A stretch of DNA of 64,000 nt from Rostratula benghalensis (lineage: Eukaryota; Chordata; Aves; Charadriiformes; Rostratulidae). Position numbers and translations under genes: made by a program. Position 1 is the stretch's first letter. Every line of letters begins with the position of its first letter. Shown here piece after piece: positions 38,037 through 51,260 of this stretch. The notes under the pieces were generated by a model. The model was not told the origin of the DNA, searched no databases, and saw nothing but the letters and a program-made list of their open reading frames with translations. The stretch spans positions 2,087,224 through 2,151,223 of the forward strand of contig VXAI01000088.1 of NCBI GenBank assembly GCA_013399305.1, given 5' to 3'.

Positions 38037-40162
38037 GTCTTCCGTGGCTATAAAAGCAGTAAATGCCTGATTATTCAGCTATAAAAGGCAACTACAGCTC
38101 CCATTGCCTTTAACTTGAGTAAAATATTTCCTGCACCTTAAAAAGTCAGACTCTAATGTATATGCAGAACATTTTATTTCATGAAATCAGTAGGCAGCCA
38201 TAAGGTATCAGCACGTGAAATCGAACTTTTTCTATCCAGTCTAAACATTGGCTGTCTAGTTGACTCAAGCTTCGATTTCTGTTGTTAAATGTGACAAAAT
38301 TAATAATTTTATTCCTCTTTTAACCCAATTGTCTAGAAAGCTCAACACCTTCTCCCAACTCCTCTATCCCCCAGGTTTTGGCCATATTTCTAAGGAGATT
38401 TTTTTCTCTGAGTGCCTCTGTTCACCTCTGAACAAGTGCGTAAGGGAATACCTAACGATTTAACTCCTGTTATTCCAATATGGTCATCTGTTAGTCTTAG
38501 CAAGGACATCATGGGGAAGCTGAACCATAAAGCTGAACCATGAAGCTTAACTTGTATACATATATGAAATAATGAAAACAGAATACACCCACTACCCTCC
38601 CATAACAGCAGTCACAAAAGTTTGTGGGGTTTTTTAACACGAGTAACATGTAGGTCTCAACTTTGTCTTTATCCTTGTTCCTGTGTCAATGTAATACAAT
38701 ACAATAATGAGATTATTTCTCCCTCTGTAAACATTTATGGGAATTAATTTGCTTTTACAAATGTTCTAAACTTCTTTGGCTCCAGAATATTCAGCATCAA
38801 ATGTTGAAGATAAATTTTAAATTTAATTTCCAGTTTGCAATGAAATATAAAATGATTTTTGCACTTGGAACAGAGTCAATACAGTCCTTAACTGTAAAAG
38901 GATAAGCTACCCAATAGCTTACAACATGTTTCTGGTAGCTTTCTTTCAAACAAATTTCTGAAGAAAATTAAAAGTGAAACTGCCATAAAGCTCAGTTTCA
39001 GAGGAGTTTACTTCTTACCACAAATTCTTGTGTGTGAGAAACATTTAGGAAGAGAAGGACATGCTATTTCTGTCAAGAAGAGAGTAAGATTTATGTTGTC
39101 CCATTTAAGCACAGAAATTTCATTTATGTGACGGTAATGCCTTGAAGAACTAAACTCAGTGTGTTTAAAGCTGTTATCATCAAATATTTTTCCTACCTTT
39201 TCACTGCCATGAAGCCATATCTGAGTGCTGAAAACATGTTAAGATTAGACCTTAAATTATAAGGTATCGAGAGATATACACATATTAACAGGAGCTGAAT
39301 ATTTTCCTATCTACATGAAAAATGTTGAAATGTAAAAAGACAGAGTTTATGATGGAAGGTGTTGCATCATATCAAACATCAAATACTGTTTAATATTCAG
39401 ACTTGGTGTACAGTTCCTTTGTCAAGGTTACCTCTCCTAAAATCTGTTTCTCCTTACAGTGTTTGTAGTACCCCATCCACCAGACTTGTTTGAGCTGCTA
39501 AACAATACCACTTTGCAGTAAAAATTAAACTGCCTAATAGGCTAGCACTCAGCATTTCAGGAAGCACTTTGTATGTTAATATTTTGGAATTGTCATATAT
39601 TTCAGCTGCACTGAGAAGAATGATCTGTAATCTCATGCTGGATTTCAGAGTATCCATTAGAGACTCACTAAGTATTACACCATTTTCTTTTAGCACCAGT
39701 CTGGTGTGTGACTATCCAGTTTCTCAAATACTAAAGAACAATAGTAACACACAAAATTTTTAATCTTTTTTTTTCTTGTATGTGAGAATTTGACCTATGG
39801 ATAACAACCAACCATTTCATTAAATGGGTGTAAAAATGTGATAGTGATATGCATCAATAGGACTTGATTTAAACTAGTAACTCGAAATATGCTGGTGTAC
39901 TGCTGTACAAAGGGAACTGGATTTATAAGTGAGCTAAGGATAGACCTTTGCTCTTTGTAGTGTCTGACATACAGAACCAATAAAGCTGATGACAGGTCTG
40001 CCTCAAGCAGAAGTTCCATTTCCAAGGGAAGTCCTCTCTCTTAAAATATTAAGCAGGAGGGGTGCAATGAGTGAATGGTGGAGTTCAAATTTATTTTTCA
40101 AAGAAACTAGCTATGTCTAACATTTCAGTTTAAGTTTATCAGTACTTTACCTATTTCTTTTC

Positions 40163-40181
40163 TTTTTTTTTTTTTTTTTTT
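40163..40181. repeat. T19 homopolymer
   Basis: An uninterrupted run of 19 T at the end of a short CT-rich stretch. Confidence 0.9.
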
Positions 40182-42693
40182 CCCAAAGGGAGTGGCAGGA
40201 ACAAGGGAATGAAGGGCATTTATCTTTGATTCACCTACATTTTATATTTAGTTTCTGTCGTTTTTTTGTACTAGCTTGATATAGACTGGACAGACATCTA
40301 AACATATTGATGTTTTCTGCTTGACAAGAATATACTTGAAGGAAATACCAAAATAACTTTGGGAAAAAAATTGAGTAGTAATTTCTGTGGATGATTAGTA
40401 GATTAATGTATAATCCAGTCAATAATGTGTGTAATTGTTGCAATTTATAGAAAATTACGCCCTAGGCTCTGTTGTCTCCATATTATTTAAACTATATGCA
40501 GATATTTATAGCAGCTTAATATGCAGATGACTATTTCCAAACAAAGTGTGAACAGGAGTTATGAATAATTATTTGCTGATACTTCATTTACTCACCAAAA
40601 TTTCCCAAGGATTGGTGCTTATTTTGAGACAGACTGCTCAATTCCTTTTATTTCTGATCCTGACTCATTTAGCATTAGTAGCACAGAAAACGAATAGCAG
40701 TCTAATGATACAACGCCCACTGATTTCACTGTGAACCTGCAGTTAAACACAGCATCTAATTCAGATTAGCAGCAATTATTAAGAAATAGGGATCTTAAAG
40801 TGATTCTGAGAAATACACTCCTTTTGGTCTAAAAGGAGTAAGAATGAAAAAGAGTGATCTAGTTTAACAATAGAAAGTTGATAAAGAAAAAAAAAAGGAC
40901 TGGACAATGCTGCTTTCACACTGCCACTACTGGTTGCTGTAACTATCAAAATGAAGTATATCAGAACTAGGAAGGCAAAGGTAGAACTGATAACTAAATT
41001 AAAACTGTTGGGACCCACTTTCCAAAAGATAAAGACTAATCTTTTCCACTGTATGTATAACATTTAGAAAAAGGCACAAAGTCAAGCAAATGCAATCTTG
41101 TTTGTGTTAAACTTCTAAGTTAATGAGAGATAAAATAAATTCCTATTAAAAAGTTTATATGCACTTATACATATGGTCATGCATGGATTTTCCGGGGAGT
41201 CTTATTCCCTGGGGAGACTTTCTGGTCCTCAGTCCTCCTGGAAAACTGTTGATCCATCTCAATTTTTAATATTTTAATATATGGGGAAATGGATATGATT
41301 TTATATTGTCTTTTACAGGAAGTTGAAAGCCATGGAAAATTTGTTTTCCAAGCTACAGCAGTTCCTTCACTTTCTGCCTTAAAGAATTCTCACTCATAGG
41401 TTTCTTTGCACATTACCTGTAGCTGTTCAATCTGTACCCATTTACCGGTCAGGCTAAGGTGGTGTTAAAGTTTCAAGCCCTGGTATCGTAAAATAGTGAA
41501 ACAAATGTATTAAAAGTATGGATTAAATAAAGCTGAGAACTGATTGCCATGAACACATTACCTTGTGTTTGCATGACAATTCAGAATATGCAATAACTAT
41601 TGTTTATTTAATAGCATGTTAATTAGATCACATGGTTTTTCAGTACTGCAAAGCTTAAATGATCACATGCATTTGAAAGAAAAGACTTGATGTTCTCATG
41701 TTCTTTTAATTCCTATTATGTGATATTTTCCCCCATTTTTTGGCGCCACAGGAGTTTCTTCAACCCTTAGTAGTACTTATGGGTTTTGGACCTTGGTACC
41801 CATTTTATTTTTGGTTTTGGTGTTTCATGCAATTACTGGGGAAGGCTGTAAAATCAGAGATAATTGGATGCACCTGACAACAACATTTTATCATGCAGTG
41901 TCATCTGATCAAGATATGCTGCAACACTTTGCCTTTAGGGAAAAAAATTATTCTGAAATCCAAATTAATTTTTATGTCTGAATAGTTTAAGCATTCCACA
42001 TTACCACCACTCATACTTCCCTGTTGCACACCTAAACTGTGTGATCTCAGCACAGTCTGCCTTTCTTGGTAAACAGGGAGACATAACAAAATGCCATTAG
42101 GAAAGATTTGTGTGACAAGGAGCAGACACCTTAACAAGTGTATTATTCACCCTTGAACCTCCTCCCCCTCCACGTTACAGATTAGGGTCCATAGAAGCAA
42201 CGAAAAAAGATTCAAAAGAGATTCTTATCTTGACCAAATTAATTTGCTTGATGCGACACCAAATGCAATCAACTTTAATACATAACTTGAAAGGTCAGCT
42301 TGAAGGATTAGAGCAGTTAGATTGTGAAGTGTGCCCAGAAATCTCAGTCTGAGAGAGGATGATGAATTTCCTCAAATTATTACTGGAGCAATAAAAAGCA
42401 CAAGGTTGAAATGTTTGAAAATTAGGTGTGCTCACATAATTTCCAACTCATTGGTTTCCCATCTAGGAAGGAAGAAAATGGCCTGGGGAATTCTTTGAGG
42501 ATGTGAATCATGAAAAACCCTCATCTAAAGGCTGCTATAGGTTCAGCTCTCTGTAGAAACGGTTATTAAAGTTCCTTGAGGAAATCCAGAGGCTGATGTA
42601 GAGCTGCAGGATACGCCTTCGGATGGTAGGAATAGTTCATCCAAGTAGATGAATTCCCACAGAAACTGAACTCTTTTTCCCAGATCCTTGTGG

Positions 42694-42747
42694 GGCTTTG
42701 GTGCTGTGACACAGGGCAATGGCTTTGGTGCTGTGATGCAGTGCAAT
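42694..42747. repeat. 27-bp tandem duplication
   Basis: Two adjacent 27-base copies (42,694-42,720 and 42,721-42,747), each beginning GGCTTTGGTGCTGTGA, differ at a few positions. The unit length is a multiple of three, so the overlapping minus-strand open frame (42,543-42,920) shows a repeated APKP-type peptide. That frame has no other support as a gene. Confidence 0.88.
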
Positions 42748-43298
42748 GGAGGACTTCTGAGAACACACATATCGCAGAGCGTCCTTTCTATTCCATATAA
42801 AATGGAAAGCTGGTGAATGCTTACCCATTCTTTGCAGCAAGAAGCAATTCTCTTGATAACAGTCTGCAAAAAATTCATCAGCCCCATTAGCTGAATTCTC
42901 TCATAATTTCTTGTTAGCATTTTAGTGTTACTTGATTCTATGCAAAACCAGTACTCTCTTTCTTTGGTCTAAATATAAAAATGTCGAAGACAACACTGAC
43001 AAATATTGGCCAAACCCTATCCTATTTTCAATCTAATGTAATCTGGAAAAATATTAAGATTCCAAATATCTAGCTAAGTTTGGGGTTATTTTTAATATCA
43101 AAAGCAAATAGTAAATTTTAATGAAAATATATTCTCATTAATAAGAGTATTTATATACGTATTTTTTGCACCTGCTATAATAGTGACTTTTTTTCCTGCT
43201 TATACCAGCAGGTTCTGCAATAGAAGTCACACTGTGGATCTTCCAAACCTACAATGACAGTCTGATGTTGAAAGTCTCACTTCAACTCATTTTGCCAC

Positions 43299-43450
43299 AA
43301 AAAAAAAAAAAAAAAAAAAAAAAAGCTGATCTACATGATGGTTTGTTTTGGATTGTTTGGTGTTTTTTTTTTTTTGGGGGGGGGGTGGTTGGTTGTGTTT
43401 GGTTTTGGGTTTTTGGTTGGTTGGTTGGTGGTTTTTTTTTGTGTGTCTGT
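43299..43450. repeat. A26 run followed by T13-G10 and (TTGG)n-like G/T-rich tract
   Basis: A26 (43,299-43,324) is followed after about 40 bases by T13 (43,363-43,375), G10 (43,376-43,385), and then a G/T-only stretch with TTGG repeats to about 43,450. The plus strand from 43,341 on is almost free of A and C. It is a compound simple repeat, and the G-rich strand could form a two-layer quadruplex. Confidence 0.9.
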
Positions 43451-44177
43451 GTATGTTTCTAGATATGAACACCAAGCTAAACTGTGTTTAGCTCTTCCCT
43501 CCTACACACCTGCAACAGACCTATAAAATTAAATAGGTGCAGCAAGACACAGAAACTCTTAAAGAAATTAAGATAAGGTTAAATATTCCTTTCAAACTAC
43601 TTGAAGATTTTATTTTCATTGGGGCTTCTTATCTGATGCTCACTCAGCATTACAGTTTAACCCCACCACTGCTGACAGATAAAAGCAGCCAGTTGAGGAG
43701 TCATGTTCAGTCAACTGCTTCCCTGAGCAAAATATTTTGGTGTACTGTGAGGCACAACTCACAAATGAAATAGCAGAAATATTACCACCATTCATTTAGT
43801 CAATAATCTGATAAAAATTATGAAAAAGTAGCACCTCTGCCCTATGTCCTATGCATAATTTTATTTATAATCAATGGAATATACCTCATTTCCTATAATA
43901 TGAGGGACAATAATATTTCCTCTTGTGCTCTAAAGTATCCCACGTAACAGTTAAAATTAATAACCAGACTTACTTTTTGAAAAATGCTGTCCCTTGCAGG
44001 TTCACAAGGCATATTCAATATACAGAGTGAACAATTCGAAGTTTAATACTTACCCTTTGTAATCAGGAAGAATAAGTTGTCTACTTATAGTGATTATAGT
44101 CAAATATCATATGTTTCAGATACTGCTGTTGAAATAGTTTCAGTTAATGGGTAATGATAAGTATCTTATGAACTGTG

Positions 44178-44209
44178 AAGACTTTGAAAGTCTTTTGGCT
44201 TTCCAAAAG
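44178..44209. repeat. Two overlapping small hairpins
   Basis: AAGACTTT and its reverse complement (44,178-44,185 and 44,187-44,194) surround one G. CTTTTGG at 44,192-44,198 then pairs with 44,203-44,209 around a four-base loop. The two share bases 44,192-44,194, so only one can form fully at a time. Confidence 0.7.
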
Positions 44210-47183
44210 CAAATACATGAAATCAGCAGGTTCTATTACCATGAACTAAATCATTGACTAGGAAGGAAAAAAAATAATAATGAAAAAATAATGTAAATAG
44301 CTATTCTGCTAGAAAGTAAGATAAAAATAGTAACTTCCTGCTATGTTCACCACATGTAGAGCTGTGGAGCTGCAAATAAATTTATGTTAATAAACATAAG
44401 GCTCAAATGTGTCAGATGAGTTAAAAGTCTTAAGGTTGCCACTCACAATGAGAAATATGAATCGGAAGAAGAAGGAAAATTTTGTTATATGTCAAAATAG
44501 CAAAATTATTATTTTGGTTTTGCAGTATAGCAATATGGAACTTCCTTAGCATAATTCAATCTATTGAACAGCTCAAGGTCATATGCAGTATGGAATAGCT
44601 GTTGCTTTTTTAAAGCAACTAATTTTTGAGTACCGTTCAATCTATGATGTCTAAATCGCAAGCCTGAAGAACCTCATGCTTTTATAAGTCTTGGACTTAT
44701 CTGTCAATGAGAGAAAAGGAAAACTCAATAACAGTCATACACTACCCAAATACATCCATGCTTTTAATTTTGAAGGAGAACCAGAGATACAGAATATAGG
44801 AATTTAGAGTGGAAGATTGGTCTATATGCTAGTTATGCTATTAAGCTGTGAGAACCACAAAGAAATTTCCAGATGTCTTTCAATATTACAGACATCTTTT
44901 GTATCAGAATAGCTATTTTCAACTTTTTGACTGGCAGACAACTGCAATTTAGAGTGAAAGCACAAGCAGAGCTCTGTCTGCTGAAGTTAAACCAATGCAA
45001 AGTGATGTGAACAACTTTGTCAAAAATCACAACAGCTTAAACTTCTCACAGGAATAAAAATCCATACATAATAACGCAAATCAAGCAAGATATTAAAAAT
45101 TTAAAATTCCTCTTATTGTTAAAAGCATTTGTTTAACATATCTGCCTTTCCCTGGTAGACTAAATTGCTTTGCTTAGGTCTTGCACATCGTGCATGAACT
45201 TCCCTTGTCTTTGGTACTTATCCTAGGATATCCCAACCTTTCACTTAGCTCTTGCAACTTAGCAGTAAGTAGATCTTACTCAAGTTCTCCTTTTTGTTAC
45301 TTCTTCCCATCCAGTTCTTCTAAGAAACCAACCTATGGGACCTGTGTGCCAAATAAGGGACAATAAGGGACTTATGAGCGCCAAAGATTTGCTTGTTTGC
45401 CCTATGAAGGTACCTTGTGTTCGAAGACCCTGACTTGCTAGGCTCATATGTAGCGACAAAACACGTAAGGTGACTAATACCTAGTGTGTATCTGCATTCG
45501 GCCATGGCTTACCATCTGTCTAAAGCAGAGTGGTTATATATCCATAGAACTCCAGCTTCAAGACAACAACTTTCTTCTCCAGATTTGTAACCTTGCACAC
45601 CTGCAGCAAAAGACATAAAGAAGTCTAAACCTATGCTAGTGGCTGGTGGTTCAATGGCGGAGTAAATATAATGATTGAATATAGCTGTCTGAAAAAGGTC
45701 TGAACTTAATCTTACTTATGCGTCTAACATTACAAGAACATTCTTGTTAGCATGTTTATTTTATAAATATTAAACAAAAAATGAAAAGTTTTCATGACAT
45801 TCATCAATATAATTGCAACATTCATCTAGCTCAGTGTGCAGATGTTGATATGTAAAAAATAAATTCAACTTACAGATATTTGTTTCTGCAGGAGTCAATT
45901 ATGTGATATATATTTCTGAAAATATGTTATTGAATTGCATGTTTTGTTTGCTTAAATTTGATTTAGTTAGATTTTTAGGTATTTATGTTCCATATATTGA
46001 AGAAAATTTGTCAAAATATATGCAATTTATACAGAAAATGAAAAAAAAAAAAAAGGATTTTCATTAATATAACATAACATACATAACGTAACAATGTAAT
46101 ACAATATAATAAATATCTGGTCTTCACCAAGAAAGTTGCATGGACTCGTATAGGTATGTTTACTATATACATGATGTATAATCTATGCCTTATTTATAGA
46201 ATGCAGAATCTCAATGTCTGTCACTTATCTTTTTCTTCTTAGAACATTTCTTGTTATTTCTACTCCTTTATCTCTTATAGTAATTACTACATCCCAAAAA
46301 GGACAGGACATATGGTAAAAGTCTGTTTATAATCCTTAAATAGATCTAATTGAGTATTGGCAAACAGATCTCACCTCACATAGAATTTTCAACATAAATT
46401 GATAAAAAATTAAAAGGCAAGTTTTTGTTAGGCTTTTAGCTAGTCACAAAGAGTGAAAATACAAAATGTTAAGAAAGTGAAAATAAAATGCCAAAAAAAG
46501 GGAATTAAAAAAGCAATATTAAAGGCATGAAAACAGACTTTTATGTTATGTAAAAATTAATTTTAACTAACAGACCATGCACACAATCCCTTATATATAT
46601 TCTGTCTTTTGCTGCTGTCCTTTCAGCAGCCATATGTGGTCTCCTGTCTGGAATAAGTCTTACCTTGATGACTACAGATGATGAAATTTCCCTGGGAATC
46701 CAGAGACATTCACATGATGACATTTAGCTCTCTACATTGACTGTGATCCCAATTAACACCCAACCCAGCTTCATGTGGTGCCACTGAGCCAATCAAATTT
46801 CCATGGCAGCTACGACCTCCATGAAACATGATAAGGGAGATAGGATCCATATGTCTAGTTAATAAAGTAAATTCTGTACAAGCTACTTCACATGCTTTCC
46901 CACATATTTTTCTGTGTAAAAATTTATTCTTCTTCAGCTTCATTTCATTCCTATATCCCTGCTTTATATCCCAATGGATTTCCCTGGGGCAGAGGGACAA
47001 TAACACATCATGAGTGAGGAGGGTTGGTGTCTACACTGACTTGCCCTCTCAAATGGAGGAGGATCTACTAATGGGGATAAATTACATAAGGAGAAATTCT
47101 ATGGAATTTAATTAAAGTCATTTGACCTAGTGTTAATTTATTAATTTTAATACAGTATAAATTATCTGTTTATATTGATAAAT

Positions 47184-47208
47184 ATATATAAATATGTGAT
47201 TTATATAT
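47184..47208. repeat. A/T inverted repeat, 10-bp arms
   Basis: ATATATAAAT (47,184-47,193) pairs exactly with 47,199-47,208 around ATGTG. It lies inside a longer TATA-rich stretch and is probably low-complexity sequence. Confidence 0.7.
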
Positions 47209-47819
47209 TGTATATTCAAGCAGAGCTTGAAGAATTTTAACCTTCCTTCAGATAGAGATGCTTAAATCCTCCACATAAGAATAATTTTTTTGCCTATCAA
47301 CATGGTGTGGCTCTTCAGGAGGAAAGTATGTGTTTAAGACCTCAAATAGTAGATTTAAATTAAGTTGAAAAGAAGTAATTCACTAAATTAAGAGGAATCC
47401 AGACCTTTTACTTCTCAAACCAAAAAGTTCTAATGGTAGTCTATAAAATAAAAACTTTATCACATGATCATTTAAAATAAATTGTCCCACCTTCCACAAA
47501 ATGGAGTGGTATATACATTCAAGGCTTCTGTAATCCATCTTGTAAATTCAAGTGGGAGTAAAGGGAATCTCCTAGACATGAGAAAGGGTTCCACCTTTCT
47601 GCTTTGCTGAAAACTGGGCAAGAAGATATGAGTTCCAAGTCTGGTTTCCAAAGAACGTGTCAAAGAGTGTGGCAGAGCATGGGAGAAACTCATAGATTTA
47701 TCTCCACATAATTTTGGACAAAGGCATAAGTGTTTATACAGTGAAACACAATTGCAGTAAATCTGGGAGAGAGACTGACATAATTATGAGTCACTCCTGG
47801 TCAGTCAGTCCTGACTAGG

Positions 47820-48386
47820 TGTCCTAGTTTCAGCTGGGAAAGAGTTAATTGTCTTTCTAGGGGCTGCTGTGAAAGGAATGTCAATAATGGATATTGGGTT
47901 TTTTGCTGCCAAGCACTGTATTGTACTTTCAAGAACTCTTTTCAACTTCCCATAGAAGCTGAGAATGAGCAAAGACAGAACAATAGAATAGACAGTAGCA
48001 ATATTCTTTATCATAGACATCATGCATCCTACAAAAATGGGGGTTGGCCGGTGGGGAGATCACTGCAGGCACCACCAGGCAGTGAGAGTGACTTATGTTG
48101 TTGTTGTTACTATTATTATTATTTCTACTACTATTATTTTCCTTTGCTGTTATTGTTCTCTTAAACTGCATTTCTATTAATCCACAAGTTTTGGTGGGGG
48201 TTTTTTGGTTTCATTTAGTTTTTGTTTGTTTGGTTTTTTCCTCATTTTCCCCTCCTTTTTTGCTCTTCTCTTTGCCCTTCTTGGAGGAGGGGAAAAAGAG
48301 AGGATGTGAGCAAGCGGCTACATGGTCCTACTTACTGGACCATGACAATGGGTAGGACCATAATAACAATGGTTTAAACCATGACA
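47820..48386 (+). mobile_element. Solitary LTR of an avian ERVL-type endogenous retrovirus
   Basis: The left end is TGTCCTAGTTTCAGCTGGGA followed by AAGAGTTAATT, the well-known start of avian ERVL-type LTRs. The right half shows the usual order for this family: a TTG/TTA trinucleotide-rich patch (about 48,097-48,125), a TTTCCTTTGCTGTTATTGTT stretch, then CTTAAACTGCATTTC, then ACAAGTTTTGG. Next come a T- and C-rich block with a GGAGGAGGGG segment, GAGCAAGCGGCTACATGGT, and a terminal AAACCATGACA ending at 48,386. Boundaries TG...CA give 567 bp. The last part is partly duplicated (GGACCATGACAATGGG near 48,342 and again near 48,377). I find no viral genes on either side, so it is a solo LTR left by recombination. 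The flanking five bases (CTAGG and ATGGG) do not match, so a target-site duplication is decayed or the end is misplaced. Confidence 0.88.
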
Positions 48387-50366
48387 ATGGGCTCAACGAA
48401 TGGCCAGCATATGTAGGTATGAATTTTACAAGGCTGGTATATTACTTGTTTGGACATCAGAAGCACTGAAGCCTGTGGATGTGATGCACCATTAAGCTGG
48501 GTGTCCATTGCATTGGGCTTCTTGGTGTTATAGCTTGTCCTAATTTCTGCCTTGTTGAGCCCCAGAAAGTTAACAGGAAGGGCTAAGTAATAGGCTTTCA
48601 AAACTTCCTTCCTCTGCTAGAAACCACCTCTCATCATTTCCTCAGCCAGACATTTTAGCAGTTAATCACTAGTAGATGCCACTTTGAAATACCTCACTCC
48701 ACCAAGTTAACTCTTGTTATATAAGTAATCAACAACCCAAACTGTTTCTGAATTTGTATGGTAGTCATTTTCTATGTCATAGGACCTGGCTCCTGAAATA
48801 TCTCTTCCTCTTGTCTGCCCAATCTGCTGGTTTAGATATTACATTCAAGTTACTATCTAATTTCCAATTTATTTATTGCTCTACAGAGTATTTTCATTCT
48901 TAGAAGACATTATGTCATAGAAAAAAGGTTGGCTGCTTTTTTTAGATTTAATTCCCTATAATGCCTGTGACTGTATTTATTGCTGCTTGATTAACACCAG
49001 TTCTGAATTTAGTTTAACGAGACTAAAGTGGTATTAATTTAGTCACCAGAAGCAAGTGTTCTCAGTCACTCGATTCCAGACTGTGAAGTTTTAGAGAACT
49101 AATAGTAATTTTTGTTAAAGATACAGAATTAGAATGCTTTGTGTTATTGGTAAGAATGGCTCTTTTGTTTGCATGATACTTTAATTTTGAATCATTTTAT
49201 CACAACTTTTATGACAGCTGTACACGTTTTGAATAGAGAAAAAAACAGTTTTTTAAGAATGTATATTTATTTATTGTTTTCCTTCCTCATAGCATACAGA
49301 AACACTCAAACAGCAAGAAAAAATGATAAAAGTCCAGGGAGATACTGTGATGCAGGATTGATTATAACACTTGAAAACATTCTAGCAATGAACAAGGAAA
49401 AAACCAACACGCTTCAAAAGACTTATGGAGGGACATTTCCTATTTATGCAAATTGGGATTATGTAAGGAATGATCTAACTAGCTTTCCTACAGAGTGCCA
49501 GTTTGTTAAATGGAACAGATTGAAAATAACAGGGCATTTCACACAGGCATAGGGCATGCAGACCTATTCCAAGCTAAATGGGATCACAAACAGCAATTTG
49601 AAAATAACATGTCATACATTTTGTCACCAATACATGCTTATACACCCGTAAGCAAGGTAGAGGGTGAATTAAACCAGTGTAAAATCTCTCCATTTTCCTG
49701 TTTAATACAGACTATTTTATGTTCCTAGACGAAAGAGGTCTTTATTTCCAAGCACCAGAAAAGTTGTCACATAATTTGGAAAGCTCGCAGCACTTTGTAA
49801 TGATGCCAATTTGGTAGAAAAAGAATAAATTGCACCATGTGTTATTTACAAAAATAATTTCAACTACGTCTGGATTCTTCTCTGAACCAGGTTTAGCGCC
49901 TCAGGAAAATAACTGAAGTAAAATCAAATTGCCTACGTAAAATTTGTCAGAGAGAAATGTTCTTTATAAATGAAAAAATTCTGACTCTTCCCTCCTCCGG
50001 GGATAGTGGCTTGCTGCAATCTTCCAGTCAGAAGGGGATCTTTGTCAAAAGGCTCACAAAGAAAACCGTACCTACTCCCTATATCCCATGAGCTGTTTCA
50101 TATGATGTATATTGACTATTGAGGCAAAGATTTGACACATCAAATCAAAGCCACTAGCGTTGAGCTTTAGCAGGTCACTCTTTTTGCTTTTACTTTCTGT
50201 TTGCAGAATAAAGTTTTTTAATTACATGTGTACTGTTGAGCATAGCAAGAAATCTCTCCATATCCACTCCCAAAATCCTTGATGAGTTTCTATATAACAG
50301 TGGTCTCCTCCTTTTCATTCCAAAGGCAAGCCACCTGTGTCCTTGCCCTGGGTTCAAGCACTTTGT
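48387..50366. other. A/T-rich non-coding stretch
   Basis: No gene is recognised. The longest open frame (127 codons, plus, 49,169-49,552) overlaps another frame and shows no known domain or clear splice context. Confidence 0.65.
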
Positions 50367-50660
50367 ATAGAATCACAGAATCACAGACTATCAGGGATTG
50401 GAAGAGACCTTGAAAGATCATCTAGTCCAATCCCCCTGCCAGAGCAGGAACACCTAGATCAGGCCACACAGGAACGCGTCCAGACGGCTTTTGAATGTCT
50501 CCAGAGAAGGAGACTCCACAACCTCTCTGGGCAGCCCATTCCAGTGCTCCGTCACCCTCACTGTGAAGTTTTTTCCTCATATTTAAATGGAACCTCCTGT
50601 GTTCCAGCTTGTATCCATTGCCCCTTGTCCTATCATAGGCCATCACTGAGCAGAGCAGCT
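50367..50660 (-). mobile_element. CR1 LINE, short 3' fragment
   Basis: The minus-strand tail ends in ATTCTGTG repeats at 50,367-50,388, preceded by the usual GGACTAGATGATCTTTCAAG region and the 3' part of ORF2. The frame 50,646-50,422 begins [20 protein letters not shown], which is the conserved C-terminal CR1 segment, then shifts frame within about 25 residues. The copy is truncated near 50,660. It is a third CR1 subfamily type by its tail (CCCCCTGCCAGAGCAGGAAC on the plus strand). Confidence 0.94.
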
Positions 50661-51260
50661 TGAGTTGGCAGAAATTTGCATCTTCCTCATGGACAACAGG
50701 CTGGTACCCAGCGATGCTTATACCGCCTCAGAAACTGCCTCTGCTCTCCCACACAAGAAGTGCTCAAAAGATAAGTTCTTACTGTAAATCTGTTCCTCCA
50801 AAATGTGTCATTCAGGGAGTAAGTGGAGTATTATAGGGGGTTATGACAACCTGTGGACTGTGATTTCTTCCTCTTTGGACTCTTAAAATTTGCATTTTCA
50901 GGCAATGACCAAGAAGATGAATGGAAAGAATTCTAAACTAACAGAACAACTGAATAAATATGTGTCACTGCAAGTATTCAAATCATAGAATTTTATAGTC
51001 TTTCTACAGGGAGACAATGACCTATGTTCTATAAGTTGCTCAGAGATATGGGGTAGGGATAGATCTCTTGTGGGTCCTGTATGAGTTTATGAAAATGAGT
51101 AGAAGGCCTTTGTTAGGACCAGTGACCTTTAGGAAATATGTAGGGCATATGATGAACCTATTCTCACCAAATCAATAGGATTACTCTGAGATTTTATCCT
51201 AACACTCAACAAAAATGGAGTCTGAAAACTTACAAAAACTTACAAATTCTACATGTACAT
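50661..51260. other. Unique non-coding stretch
   Basis: No gene or recognised repeat. Confidence 0.65.

Larger units (their letters stand above)
37671..47819. other. A/T-rich non-coding stretch
   Basis: No gene is recognised in 10 kb. Small features are A23 at 38,014-38,036, a short imperfect tandem of AGCTGAACCAT near 38,518-38,545 and T19 at 40,163-40,181. Others are a 27-bp tandem duplication at 42,694-42,747, an A26/T13/G10 complex at 43,299-43,450, two adjacent small hairpins at 44,178-44,209 and an A/T palindrome at 47,184-47,208. Open frames are 125 codons or fewer with no family resemblance. Confidence 0.68.
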
